A stretch of DNA of 64,000 nt from contig JAFKEE010000016.1 of the NCBI GenBank assembly GCA_017307505.1, forward strand, positions 1-64,000, read 5' to 3'. Positions 46,157-55,183 of the stretch are shown here, piece after piece (the stretch's first letter is position 1; every line of letters starts with the position of its first letter). The notes beneath the pieces are model-generated. The model saw only the letters and a program-made list of their open reading frames with translations. It had not been told where the DNA came from and searched no databases. A program made the translations under genes and the position numbers. Origin of the DNA: Acidobacteriota bacterium (GTDB lineage Bacteria; Acidobacteriota; Terriglobia; Bryobacterales; Bryobacteraceae).

Positions 46157-46186
46157 TGATATACTCGTCTCGAAATCCCCATTTCG
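46157..46186 (+). promoter_or_regulatory. Extended -10 promoter and 5' hairpin of the S9 peptidase gene
   Basis: TG-A-TATACT (46157-46165) is an extended -10. Transcription would begin near 46171, where CGAAAT (46171-46176) pairs with ATTTCG (46181-46186) around CCCC, a small stem-loop at the extreme 5' end of the mRNA that could protect it. The start codon is 12 nt further on. Confidence 0.45.
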
Positions 46187-46198
46187 TCGAGGGTCATT

Positions 46199-48610
46199 TT
46201 GAAACGAACTGCCTCCGCACTCCTCTTTGTTTGCTCCGTCCTTGGAGCGAAAGCCGAAATCTCCTACCAGAAGCCGCCGCAAGCCATCCTCGACGTCATG
46301 CACGCGCCGGCTTCGCCTGTTCCCTCCATCAGCCCGGCGAAGACACATATTCTGCTCATCCAGCGGCAGCTCTATCCTTCCATTGCGGTGCTCGCCGCTC
46401 CGGTGCATCGCATCGCCGGCCTGCGGATCAATCCGGCCAACAACGGACCGCACGCACCGCTGGGCACGGCCACTGCCCTCACTCTGAAGACCATTGACGG
46501 CGGAGCGGAAGTGAAGATCGCGACACCGCCCGGCGCCAGTCTGGACACCCCGGTCTGGAGTCCGGACGGCAAGTATTTCGCCGTGGCCAACTCCACGCCC
46601 ACTTCCATCGAACTATACCTGGGCTCGATCACCAGCCCCGTGCTGCGCAAAGTGCCTGGGGTGGTGCTGAACGACACGATTGGCCAGCCGGTGGTGTGGC
46701 TCTCTTCCAGCAAAGAACTCCTCGTCCGCATGGTCGTGGCTGCTCGCGGACCTGCGCCCAAGCCGCCCGCGGCTCCGGCCGGGCCCAATGTCCAGGAGTC
46801 CTCAGGCAACGCGGGCCCGGTTCGCACGTACCAGGACATGCTGAAGAGTCCGTACGACGAGAAGCTCTTCGACTACTACTGCACTTCGCAACTGGCCAGC
46901 GTCGATGCCGCTACCGGCCGCATCACGCCCATCGGGAAGCCCGGCATCTTCTCCTCCGCCACGCCCGCGCCGGACGGCAAGCATCTGCTGGTAGCCCGTA
47001 TCCACAAGCCTTATTCCTATCTGCACGCTTACCCGAACTTCCCGCATGAGACCGAGGTGTGGGATCGCACAGGCCACACCGTCTACAAGGTCTTCAGCCA
47101 TCCGCTGGAAGATGCCGTTCCCATTGAAGGCGTCCCGACAGGCCGCCGGAATATCGGCTGGAGGCCCACCGAAGGAGCGACGCTGATGTGGTGGGAAGCG
47201 CTGGACGGTGGGGATCCGAAGACCAAGGCACCATTCCGCGACAAGCTCATGATGCTGCGTGCCCCGTTTACCGGCCAGCCCGTTGAAGTCTTCAAGACCC
47301 AGCATCGCGCTCGCGGACTGATGTACGGCGAGAGCGGCGGTATGGCCTTTGTCAGTGACTACGACCGCGATCGGCGCTGGCTGCAGATGTTCCGCATCTA
47401 TCTGGACGATCCGTCCGCCCAGGCCAAGCTGGTCTCCAGCCGCAATGTGCAGGACCGCTACAAGGATCCGGGCTTTCCGCTGATGAAGCGCCTGCCCACC
47501 GGGGGCATGGTGCTGCAGCAGAGCGGCGACTTCGTCTTCCTTTCCGGCACCGGCGCCACGCCGCAAGGCGATCGCCCGTTCCTGGACCGCATGAACCTCA
47601 AAACCTGGGAGACTGAGCGGTTGTTCCGCGCTGGAGATACGGGCTATGAATTTGTCGTGGGCCTGCTCAACGAAGACGGGTCGCGGATCCTCACCAGTTA
47701 CGAAACGCCCACCACGCCGCCCAATCTCTTCATCCGTCAGAAGGGCAGCGAAGCCCGCACCGCCGTCACAAACTTCCAGGATCCTACGCCGATCCTGCGC
47801 AAGATCAAACGTCAGCTGGTCACCTACAAGCGGGAGGATGGCGTGCAACTCTCATTCACGCTCTTCCTTCCGCCCGACTACCAGGAGGGTCAGCGGCTGC
47901 CCACCATCCTGTGGGCCTACCCGCTCGAGTACAACGATGCCGATACGGCCGGGCAGATCGGCGGTTCCACGCAGCGGTTTGTCCAGATGCGCGGCATCTC
48001 CCAGTTGTTCCTGCTTCTCTCGGGCTACGCCATTCTGAACGACGCCACCATCCCCATCGTGGGTGATCCGGAGACGGTCAACAACACCTACCTGGAACAG
48101 CTCGTCGCCAGCGCCAAGGCCGCCATCGACAAGGCCGTCGAAATGGGCGTGACGGACCGCAACCGTGTCGGCGTCGGCGGCCACAGCTATGGGGCATTCA
48201 TGACCGGCAACCTGCTGGCCCACAGTAAGCTGTTCCGCGCCGGCGTCGCCCGCAGCGGAGCTTACAACCGTACCCTCACCCCGTTCGGGTTCCAGAGTGA
48301 ACGCCGCACGTTCTGGCAGGCCCGCGATACCTATATGAAGATGTCGCCGTTCACGTATGCCGACCAGATCAAGACACCCATCCTGTTGATCCACGGCGAG
48401 GCCGATAACAATCCTGGGACCTTCCCCATCAACAGCGAACGGCTTTACCAGGCGATTCGCGGCAACGGCGGCACCGTACGTCTGGTGATGCTGCCCTTCG
48501 AGTCCCACGGTTACGCCGCGCGGGAGAGCGTGGAGCACACCGTCTGGGAGATGCTGACGTGGTTCGATAAGTACGTCAAAAATGCTCCGGCGGAATCCAG
48601 CTCCCGCTGA
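46199..48610 (+). CDS. Exported S9-family peptidase, 803 aa
   Basis: A secreted serine peptidase starting at TTG 46199 (GAGGG about 9 nt upstream). The signal peptide is ALLFVCSVLGAKAE. The propeller region (about 30-560) shows blades such as PVWSPDGKYFAVANSTP and PAPDGKHLLVARIHKP. The hydrolase domain (about 570-795) has VGVGGHSYGAFMTGNL (Ser), LLIHGEADNNPGTFP (Asp) and PFESHGYAARESVEHT (His), as in dipeptidyl aminopeptidase/acylaminoacyl peptidases. The YGE/DNNPG loop is close to glutamyl endopeptidase-like members. It is distinct from the 971-aa relative at 17295. Confidence 0.93.
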   Translation: MKRTASALLFVCSVLGAKAEISYQKPPQAILDVMHAPASPVPSISPAKTHILLIQRQLYPSIAVLAAPVHRIAGLRINPANNGPHAPLGTATALTLKTIDGGAEVKIATPPGASLDTPVWSPDGKYFAVANSTPTSIELYLGSITSPVLRKVPGVVLNDTIGQPVVWLSSSKELLVRMVVAARGPAPKPPAAPAGPNVQESSGNAGPVRTYQDMLKSPYDEKLFDYYCTSQLASVDAATGRITPIGKPGIFSSATPAPDGKHLLVARIHKPYSYLHAYPNFPHETEVWDRTGHTVYKVFSHPLEDAVPIEGVPTGRRNIGWRPTEGATLMWWEALDGGDPKTKAPFRDKLMMLRAPFTGQPVEVFKTQHRARGLMYGESGGMAFVSDYDRDRRWLQMFRIYLDDPSAQAKLVSSRNVQDRYKDPGFPLMKRLPTGGMVLQQSGDFVFLSGTGATPQGDRPFLDRMNLKTWETERLFRAGDTGYEFVVGLLNEDGSRILTSYETPTTPPNLFIRQKGSEARTAVTNFQDPTPILRKIKRQLVTYKREDGVQLSFTLFLPPDYQEGQRLPTILWAYPLEYNDADTAGQIGGSTQRFVQMRGISQLFLLLSGYAILNDATIPIVGDPETVNNTYLEQLVASAKAAIDKAVEMGVTDRNRVGVGGHSYGAFMTGNLLAHSKLFRAGVARSGAYNRTLTPFGFQSERRTFWQARDTYMKMSPFTYADQIKTPILLIHGEADNNPGTFPINSERLYQAIRGNGGTVRLVMLPFESHGYAARESVEHTVWEMLTWFDKYVKNAPAESSSR

Positions 48611-48687
48611 CTCAAAAGGGCCTATCTTAATTGTCTGCAACCATAGCAGGTTAATATCTCGTCATTCCTGTATAGGAGGGACAGTAG

Positions 48688-49149
48688 ATGTTGCGACTTG
48701 CATTCGCTGCGGTTTTCGCCGCAAGCCTTGCTGGAGCTCAGACAGAAGTCCCTGCGTCTGAGTGGCAGAACGTGGCCAAGGATATAAAAGGCGAAGCCGC
48801 CTTGATCCGCGTGGCTGCCCAGGATGTGGCCGCGAAGCCCTACGGTTTGGGCGTCGATCGCAGCGCCGTTCGACAGACCATTGAAAACCAGCAGGTTAGC
48901 GCCGCGCACATCCAAACAAAGCTCTATGAAGTAGAGCGCGCAGAGTGCGCCCGAGGACTTTATCAGGACCACAGGCTGGACCGCCTGAAGGAAGCGGCCG
49001 ATCGTCTGACCGACCTCACCGCGATACAGCGCGCCACCCTGGGCGATGGGGAAAAGAAACCCTCCTGGGGCGTCCTCAAATGTCAGGCGAAAAGCACTGC
49101 GCATCTCGCCGAGAAAATCGGCAAGGATATTGAAAGCTTCACGGATTAA
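48688..49149 (+). CDS. Small secreted helical protein A
   Basis: A 153-residue protein with a signal peptide (LAFAAVFAASLAGAQTE) and an all-helical body of about four helices. GGAGGG (48673-48680 region) is a good Shine-Dalgarno. Two cysteines (ERAECARG and VLKCQAK) may form a disulfide. I do not recognise a family. The next gene encodes a protein with the same size and design, so the two are probably distant paralogues made together. Confidence 0.65.
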   Translation: MLRLAFAAVFAASLAGAQTEVPASEWQNVAKDIKGEAALIRVAAQDVAAKPYGLGVDRSAVRQTIENQQVSAAHIQTKLYEVERAECARGLYQDHRLDRLKEAADRLTDLTAIQRATLGDGEKKPSWGVLKCQAKSTAHLAEKIGKDIESFTD

Positions 49150-49178
49150 CCGCGATTTGTGTGCGTTGGGAGGTAAAG

Positions 49179-49634
49179 ATGTATCGACTGACCCTGGTTC
49201 TCGCCATTTGCCTCATCGTCGTCGGCCGGACCATGGCCGCACAGACCTCGAAGTCAGTGGTATCCGATGTCGTGCGTGAGGCAGGGGCGATCGCCCAAAC
49301 GGAGAAATCGCTCCAGAGCCTGCTTGAGCAGTCCCAAACGGATCCCAAGAAGGCTGAGTCGCTCGTCAAGACCGCAAAAGTGAAGGTCAAGACCATCAAG
49401 GAACTGCTCGACCAGCTGGATGCCCGCTACGACACTCTGAACGAGGATCAGCGGTCGGCAGTCCGCGAATCCTGGACGATCAGCGAGCTGCTGGGCGCTT
49501 ACGTGGACAATCAGCAGGATGATCTCTCCGGACTCGCCGACACGGAGCGCCGCGAAGATGCCCGAGTGAATGCCACCTGTGCTGTACGCCGGGCCGAGAT
49601 GCTGGTCGATTCCGTCCAGCGTTTGACGAAATAA
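49179..49634 (+). CDS. Small secreted helical protein B
   Basis: A 151-residue protein starting at ATG 49179 after GGGAGG (49168-49173); an in-frame upstream GTG at 49161 would put non-signal residues first. The signal peptide is LTLVLAICLIVVGRTMAAQ. The rest is helical (REAGAIAQTEKSLQSLLEQ, VKVKTIKELLDQLDARYD), with one Cys near the C-terminus (NATCAVRRAEMLVDS). It lies 29 bp after protein A. Both end in a helix with hydrophobic spacing, which suggests they may bundle together. Confidence 0.65.
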   Translation: MYRLTLVLAICLIVVGRTMAAQTSKSVVSDVVREAGAIAQTEKSLQSLLEQSQTDPKKAESLVKTAKVKVKTIKELLDQLDARYDTLNEDQRSAVRESWTISELLGAYVDNQQDDLSGLADTERREDARVNATCAVRRAEMLVDSVQRLTK

Positions 49635-49668
49635 CAACACCCCGGCCCGCACCAGCGCTTCGTACAAT

Positions 49669-49686
49669 GAAGGCCGGAGAGCCTTC
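49669..49686 (+). promoter_or_regulatory. Hairpin with the Shine-Dalgarno in its loop
   Basis: GAAGGC (49669-49674) pairs with GCCTTC (49681-49686), immediately before the ATG of the aldehyde dehydrogenase gene. The loop CGGAGA contains the Shine-Dalgarno. A TACAAT -10 candidate lies just upstream at 49663-49668, so the hairpin would sit at or near the 5' end of the mRNA. Confidence 0.4.
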
Positions 49687-51210
49687 ATGTCAGTCGAAGA
49701 GATTTTGAACAGGCTGGGCATTCAGCCCTTAAATTCCGGGGCTTGTGGAGCCACGTGGCTGAAAGCCCCGGGCGGCGGTGAGTTGCGGAGCCTCAATCCG
49801 GCTACGGGTGCGCCCCTGGCGAGTGTCGCCATGGCCTCCGCCTCCGACTACGACGCAGTGATGGACGATGCCGCGGCCGTGTTCGACCGCTGGCGCATGC
49901 TGCCGGCGCCTAAGCGCGGTGAGGTGGTCCGCCTGATCGGCGAGGAGCTCCGTCTCCACAAAGACGACCTCGGCGCTCTGGTGGCCCTGGAGATGGGCAA
50001 GATCCTGGCTGAAGGCAAGGGCGAAGTCCAGGAAATGATCGACATTGCCGATTTCGCCGTGGGCCTTTCCCGTCAGCTCTACGGGCTCACAATGCACAGC
50101 GAGCGTCCGGGCCACCGCATGTACGAGCAGTGGCATCCGCTGGGCGTAGTGGGTGTGATCAGCGCCTTCAATTTTCCGGTTGCTGTCTGGAGCTGGAATG
50201 CCCTCATTGCCGCTGTGTGCGGCGATTGTGTCGTGTGGAAGCCCTCGTCCGAGACCCCTCTCACTGCGATTGCTGTTCAACACATCTGCAATCGCGTTCT
50301 GGAGCGGACCGGGTGGCAAGGCGTGTTCACACTCGTCATCGGGCGTGGCTCCACGGTCGGCGAGAAGATGTTGGCCGATAAGCGAGTGCCGCTCGTGAGC
50401 GCGACCGGAAGCTGCCAGATGGGCTACCGGGTCGCCGAGGTCGTGGGCCGCCGGCTGGCACGGACAATCCTGGAATTGGGTGGGAACAACGGGGTCATCG
50501 TGACGGAAGACGCCAACCTGGACCTCGCCCTCCGCGCCGTCCTTTTTGGGGCTGTCGGCACGGCCGGCCAGCGCTGCACCACGATTCGCCGCCTCTTCCT
50601 CCACAAAACCATTGCAGGACCTTTTATTGAGCGCCTGAAAGCCGCTTACGCCCAGGTGCGTATTGGCGATCCGCTGGATCCGCAAACCTTGATGGGTCCA
50701 CTCGTGAATAAGTCTGCTGTGGACGAGATGCTGGACGGGCTGAAGCGAGCCAAAGCCCAGGGCGCCGAAATCCTTTATGGCGGAGCGGCCGTGGAACAGA
50801 ACGGCGGCTACTTCGTCCAGCCAACTCTGGTGAAGGCGAGCGCCTTCATGCCCATCGTCAGCGAAGAGATCTTCGCCCCCATTCTCTACATCCTGGAATA
50901 CGAGAACCTCGACCAGGCCATTGCCTGGCACAACTCGGTCCCGCAGGGTCTCTCCTCGGCAATTTTCACCAACAGTCTTATCTCGGCGGAGACTTTCCTC
51001 TCGGCCCGAGGCAGCGATTGCGGCATTGCGAACGTCAACATCGGCACAAGTGGAGCGGAGATCGGCGGAGCCTTCGGCGGCGAGAAAGAGACCGGCGGCG
51101 GCCGCGAAGCCGGTAGCGATTCCTGGAAGGCCTATATGCGCCGCCAGACCGTCACCATCAATTGGTCGCAGGACTTACCGCTCGCCCAGGGCATCGAGTT
51201 CAACGTCTGA
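49687..51210 (+). CDS. Aldehyde dehydrogenase, ALDH7 (aminoadipate/piperideine semialdehyde) type
   Basis: A 507-residue NAD(P)-dependent dehydrogenase. ALDH hallmarks are WSWNALIAAVCGDCVVWKPS, ILELGGNNGVIVTEDANLD (catalytic Glu) and AVGTAGQRCTTIRRLFLHKT, with the nucleophile Cys in GQRCTT; GGNN and QRCTT are ALDH7-specific. The family oxidises alpha-aminoadipic semialdehyde in lysine breakdown, or related aldehydes formed by oxidative stress. No lysine-degradation partner is adjacent. The C-terminus GAFGGEKETGGGREAGSDSW is normal. Confidence 0.93.
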   Translation: MSVEEILNRLGIQPLNSGACGATWLKAPGGGELRSLNPATGAPLASVAMASASDYDAVMDDAAAVFDRWRMLPAPKRGEVVRLIGEELRLHKDDLGALVALEMGKILAEGKGEVQEMIDIADFAVGLSRQLYGLTMHSERPGHRMYEQWHPLGVVGVISAFNFPVAVWSWNALIAAVCGDCVVWKPSSETPLTAIAVQHICNRVLERTGWQGVFTLVIGRGSTVGEKMLADKRVPLVSATGSCQMGYRVAEVVGRRLARTILELGGNNGVIVTEDANLDLALRAVLFGAVGTAGQRCTTIRRLFLHKTIAGPFIERLKAAYAQVRIGDPLDPQTLMGPLVNKSAVDEMLDGLKRAKAQGAEILYGGAAVEQNGGYFVQPTLVKASAFMPIVSEEIFAPILYILEYENLDQAIAWHNSVPQGLSSAIFTNSLISAETFLSARGSDCGIANVNIGTSGAEIGGAFGGEKETGGGREAGSDSWKAYMRRQTVTINWSQDLPLAQGIEFNV

Positions 51211-51245
51211 GAGAAAGCGCGGGCGTCTGGCACTAGTTCAGTACT

Positions 51246-51617
51246 ATGCGGCGTATTGCCCTTTGTCTATTCCTTCTCCTCCCGCTGCTTCAGGCTCAAA
51301 CGCCGGCCCAGACGCAGCCTGAGGTAGAGCGGCTGGAGAACCTGATTGAGCAGCTCACGGCGATGAAAACGCAGGTGGCTGCCCTGGAGTCCCGAATCGA
51401 CACGATCCTGCGCGGTTTGAGCGAGCAGAAAGGCTCGCTGCAGACGAAGCCGGCCGCCTACAATGCGCTCCGCAATATCGAACCGGAATCAGGCCCGGAC
51501 ACAAAACCGGCCGCCGTGCGGTGTGCGGCCCTGACGGCCTCCGGCAAACGTTGCACCCGCGCTGCCGCCGATTCGTCCAAGTACTGCAAGCAGCACCAGT
51601 TAGCCCACTCTAAATAG
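51246..51617 (+). CDS. Secreted protein with coiled coil and C-terminal Cys-His zinc-like motif
   Basis: A 123-residue protein. The N-terminus is a signal peptide (ALCLFLLLPLLQAQTPA), then a heptad-rich coiled coil (about 25-75, VERLENLIEQLTAMKTQVAA). The C-terminal 30 residues carry C-x9-C-x10-C-x2-H within TASGKRCTRAA and SSKYCKQHQ, the signature of DUF5763-like Cys/His modules normally found in cytosolic or phage proteins. Here it is attached to an exported coiled coil, so it may bind a metal at the cell surface. The function is unknown. Confidence 0.65.
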   Translation: MRRIALCLFLLLPLLQAQTPAQTQPEVERLENLIEQLTAMKTQVAALESRIDTILRGLSEQKGSLQTKPAAYNALRNIEPESGPDTKPAAVRCAALTASGKRCTRAAADSSKYCKQHQLAHSK

Positions 51618-51746
51618 TGCTGCACGAAAAAAGCCCGGCAGGAACCAACTAAAAAGGGTCTTGGAGCCGAGCGGCGATACCCAGCCCGGGAGGACAGGAC
51701 AGTGTCTCTATCGCAGGATTAGGCTCCCAGTGGCCATGCATCGGGT

Positions 51747-52367
51747 CTAGAGTTCGTCGTGTGCCTGAGCCAGCGTCACCTGCCGGTCCTGCCAGGAGAT
51801 CGAATCCACCCATCTGGTGGAAAGCAGCACTTTCTGCCCGTTCATCCAGCTTCCGGTACGCGCGACCACATACCGGACAAACCAGGTGGAATCTTCCATG
51901 ATCAGGTCGTCGATCTGGCCCAGTTCGCCGTCCGCGGACTTCACCTGGTAGCTGACGATGTCTTTTGAACTGCGGAGGTGTGTGTCTTCCACCATGACTG
52001 CCGTTTGGGGAGTTGCCAGCACTGGGACCAGCGACGGTTCCATCGACCAGTAAGCTGGCCACCCGTAGTACTCGGCGATGGCGATCTCCTGCTGGCGGGA
52101 GACAGGGTTAGCTGTGTCGACATCCGGGCTGTTCCGGATCTGCTCCATCGTCAGACTCACGGGGAGGGCACGCTTGTCCCAGTCGGGCTGGCCGGCCGAG
52201 GCCGGCGCGATCAACACCTGCCGGCTGGAGAACCAGCTTCCTGTTTCGACAACGAGATAGCGGACAATCCAGCCGCGATCGTCAAACAGAAAATCGTGGA
52301 CATGGCCGAGATCCCCGTCTTCCGCGTGAATGGTCGAGCCGATCAGTGAGTTCAGGCTTCTCAGCAT
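51747..52367 (-). CDS. Double PRC-barrel domain protein
   Basis: A 206-residue cytosolic protein with two related PRC-barrel units. The first (about 5-80) begins LNSLIGSTIHAEDGDLGHVH with RGWIVRYLVVETGSW; the second (about 110-200) has SSKDIVSYQVKSADGELGQI and STWFVRYVVARTGSW. ATG 52367 is set by CCAGGAGGAACAG. PRC barrels occur in RNA-processing (RimM) and photosynthetic reaction-centre proteins and in stress proteins with unknown partners. No obvious operon partner is present. Confidence 0.88.
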   Translation of the reverse strand: MLRSLNSLIGSTIHAEDGDLGHVHDFLFDDRGWIVRYLVVETGSWFSSRQVLIAPASAGQPDWDKRALPVSLTMEQIRNSPDVDTANPVSRQQEIAIAEYYGWPAYWSMEPSLVPVLATPQTAVMVEDTHLRSSKDIVSYQVKSADGELGQIDDLIMEDSTWFVRYVVARTGSWMNGQKVLLSTRWVDSISWQDRQVTLAQAHDEL

Positions 52368-52544
52368 CTGTTCCTCCTGGGATCCGTGTTTACACTCCCA
52401 GTCTGAGTGCCCGGGCCTGCGGAGGGGGATCCCGATTAGAGGTGAGGAGGGCGCGGAATTTGGAGCAGAACACCCCACCACAGCTAGATCTTCGCCCTGC
52501 ATTCGCGGCTCCGGCTAATGGAGGGGAGAGAGTTGCTGACAGAA

Positions 52545-52589
52545 ACGAAAAGAGCCAGGGGCCCAGGCTCAGTTGGACCCCTGGCTTTT
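52545..52589. terminator. Bidirectional terminator at the end of ftsK
   Basis: AGCCAGGGG (52553-52561) pairs with CCCCTGGCT (52578-52586). On the minus strand the stem is followed by CTTTTCG, and on the plus strand by TTTAC. It is 21 bp after the ftsK stop. The rest of the 242-bp gap up to 52609 holds only the untranslated 5' end of the PRC gene. Confidence 0.75.
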
Positions 52590-52609
52590 ACGGTTTCACA
52601 ACCACAAGC

Positions 52610-55108
52610 CTAATCTTCGTCGTTATCCGGGGCGTCCAACCAGCCTGGGCGCCGGAGGACATCCCGAGGACGGGACCCATCCGGCGGACCGATGATCCCT
52701 TCCCGCTGCATATTATCCAAAATACGGGCCGCTCGCCCATATCCCAATCGAAGCCGCCGCTGGAGAATCGAGGTGGACGCCTTGCCCATCTCGCAGACTA
52801 CCCGCACGGCATCGCGGTAAAGCGGATCCTCTTCGCCGTCGGCCTCCTCGGCCTCGTCGTTGTCGTCATCGGACGGAGGAGCAATCAGGTAGCTCTGGTC
52901 GTAATCGGGCGAGCCCTGCTTGCGCCAGAAGTCGACCACGTCGGTGATCTCGGTTTCCGTCACAAACGCGCCGTGCACGCGCAGCAACCGGGACGTGCCG
53001 GGCGGCAGGAACAGCATGTCGCCCTTGCCCAACAGGTGCTCCGCGCCCATGACATCGAGCACGATGCGCGATTCCACCCGGGTTGCCACACGGAAACTGA
53101 TGCGGGCCGGGAAGTTGGCTTTGATCAGACCCGTGATGACATCGACACTGGGACGCTGGGTGGCCAGCACCAGGTGCATACCCACCGCGCGCGCCATCTG
53201 AGCCAGGCGGATGACGGACTCTTCCACCCCGGCGCGCTCGAGCATCATCAGGTCGGCTAACTCATCGATAACAATGAGGATATACGGCAGCGGCCGCTCT
53301 TCCTCCACAGGATCCTTGGGCTTGTTCTCGTCGAACAGCGACATCGGCTTGTCGTTCGCCAGCCGGATCTTCTTGTTGAACTGGTCAATATTGCGGACAC
53401 CGTAGCTGGCCAGCAGCTTCAGGCGGCGCTCCATCTCCAGTACCGCATTGCGCAGCGCGTTCACTGCCTTTTTCGGTTCCGTGATGACGGGCGTCAAGAG
53501 GTGCGGAATGCCGTCGTAGATTCCCAGTTCCACGCGCTTGGGATCCACCATGATCATGCGGACCTCGTCCGGTGTGGACTTGTAGATCACCGACATGATC
53601 AAAGCATTCAGCATCACGCTCTTACCGCTGCCCGTAGACCCGGCGATGAGCAGGTGCGGCATCTTCTCCAGTTCGGAGATGCGAATGCGGCCGCTGATGT
53701 CCTTGCCCAGGGCAATGGTCAGGCGCGACGCCGACTCGATGAATTCATCGGATTCCAGAATCTGGCGCAGGCTGATCATCTCCCGGCGCGAGTTCGGGAC
53801 TTCGATGCCCATGGTCGGCTTGCCCGGGATACGCTCGATCAGGATTGATTCAGCCTGAAGTCCCAGACAGAGGTCTTCGCTCAGGGTCGTGATCTTGGCG
53901 ATCTTTACCCCAGCGTCCGGCTTAAACTCGAACGTGGTCACCACCGGGCCCGGATTAATCTGGACCACGTTGCCCATCACGTTGAACTCTTCGAGCTTCG
54001 ACTTGATGCGGCTGGCGACATCCTTCAGCTCAGCGCTGTCATAGCCTTCGCGCTCAGGCACGATGTTCAGTAGATTCGTTGGTGGAACCCGGAACGAGGT
54101 GCGGCGCGGGGGCTCTTCTTTCGCCTTGGCCGGTGGTTTCGGCAGCGGCGGAGCGGGCACGACAGCCGGAGCGACCTCATCCTCCAAAGACCGGATGGGG
54201 ATGTCGGCCTCCCATGGGGGTGCGTCATCCACCGCGGCTCCACCGTTGCGATAGTTGCCCGTCGCTCCGTTGGCGTAGCCGTTGGAGTGGTGGTTGGAGT
54301 ACACCTCGCCGTGACCGTTGGCATACTGGGGAATCTCGGTGTCCAGACCGGCACCCTCCATCTGGGCGACGTCGGCGTTCAGGCCGGCTGGACTCAACGC
54401 CACGGCTCCGGCCGCGGCGGCAGCCGCCTTGGCCTTTTGTTTGCGCCCGGCCATCGCCTGGGCCAGCAATCCGGTGGATTCGGCGGCTTCGCCCTGGATT
54501 TGCTCCTCGGGCGAGTCCATCACAGGCTTCGGTTTCCGTTTCCAGACCTTATTCAGTTGCCGCATCAACCACAGTTCCACCGCCTCGCCGATGGCCGCGA
54601 TGGAGAAACTCGACACCAGGTAGATGGACAAAATGAAGAGACAGGTCAGCAGGATAGCGGTGCCAATGACATTCAGGATCCGGATCATGCTGCTGGAAAC
54701 CAGGAAGCCCGCCACTCCGCCCACGGCGAATGCGCCGTCGTAGGGAGTGAGCGGGTGCAGTAAGTCCAGGGCGCCGGAGATAGAGACCGACATCAGGCAA
54801 TAGCCCAGCAGCCTCGTGATGGGCGACCGCAGGCTCTTGGCGCGCATCCAGCGCAAGCCGAGCCACGCGGTCAGAAACGGGACGACCCAGGCTGTCAGAC
54901 CAATGGACTGAAACAGGAAATCCGCCAGATGGGAGCCGACGCTGCCGATCTTATTGTGCGCGGGGGTCCGCCAAGTGGCGTTATTCCAACTGGAATCAGC
55001 CGGATCGTAGGAGGCAAGTGCAAACAAAAACGCCACCGCGGCGAGGAGCAACACAATGCCCGTCACCTCTTTGAGGCGTGGAAAGCGTGTAAACAGTTTT
55101 ACCCTCAT
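52610..55108 (-). CDS. ftsK: DNA translocase FtsK/SpoIIIE
   Basis: An 832-residue motor that pumps DNA through the division septum and activates XerCD at dif. The N-terminal domain has about four membrane helices (from VTGIVLLLAAVAFLFALAS). A linker (about 210-370) is Ala/Gly/Pro-rich with NGHGEVYSNHHSNGYANG. The motor domain contains LNIVPEREGYDSAELKDVA and Walker A GSTGSGKSVMLN, Walker B LPYILIVIDELADLMM. The C-terminal gamma domain (KASTSILQRRLRLGYGRAAR) binds KOPS. ATG 55108 (MRVKLFTRF) is supported by TAAGGCGG close upstream; the frame is open 63 bp further but less plausible. Confidence 0.95.
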   Translation of the reverse strand: MRVKLFTRFPRLKEVTGIVLLLAAVAFLFALASYDPADSSWNNATWRTPAHNKIGSVGSHLADFLFQSIGLTAWVVPFLTAWLGLRWMRAKSLRSPITRLLGYCLMSVSISGALDLLHPLTPYDGAFAVGGVAGFLVSSSMIRILNVIGTAILLTCLFILSIYLVSSFSIAAIGEAVELWLMRQLNKVWKRKPKPVMDSPEEQIQGEAAESTGLLAQAMAGRKQKAKAAAAAAGAVALSPAGLNADVAQMEGAGLDTEIPQYANGHGEVYSNHHSNGYANGATGNYRNGGAAVDDAPPWEADIPIRSLEDEVAPAVVPAPPLPKPPAKAKEEPPRRTSFRVPPTNLLNIVPEREGYDSAELKDVASRIKSKLEEFNVMGNVVQINPGPVVTTFEFKPDAGVKIAKITTLSEDLCLGLQAESILIERIPGKPTMGIEVPNSRREMISLRQILESDEFIESASRLTIALGKDISGRIRISELEKMPHLLIAGSTGSGKSVMLNALIMSVIYKSTPDEVRMIMVDPKRVELGIYDGIPHLLTPVITEPKKAVNALRNAVLEMERRLKLLASYGVRNIDQFNKKIRLANDKPMSLFDENKPKDPVEEERPLPYILIVIDELADLMMLERAGVEESVIRLAQMARAVGMHLVLATQRPSVDVITGLIKANFPARISFRVATRVESRIVLDVMGAEHLLGKGDMLFLPPGTSRLLRVHGAFVTETEITDVVDFWRKQGSPDYDQSYLIAPPSDDDNDEAEEADGEEDPLYRDAVRVVCEMGKASTSILQRRLRLGYGRAARILDNMQREGIIGPPDGSRPRDVLRRPGWLDAPDNDED

Positions 55109-55183
55109 CCGCCTTACCGGCGAGCGAAAGCCAGAGCAAAGCAAGTATAACAGAAGCCCAGGGGCGGGCAAGGCCGTCGGCCG

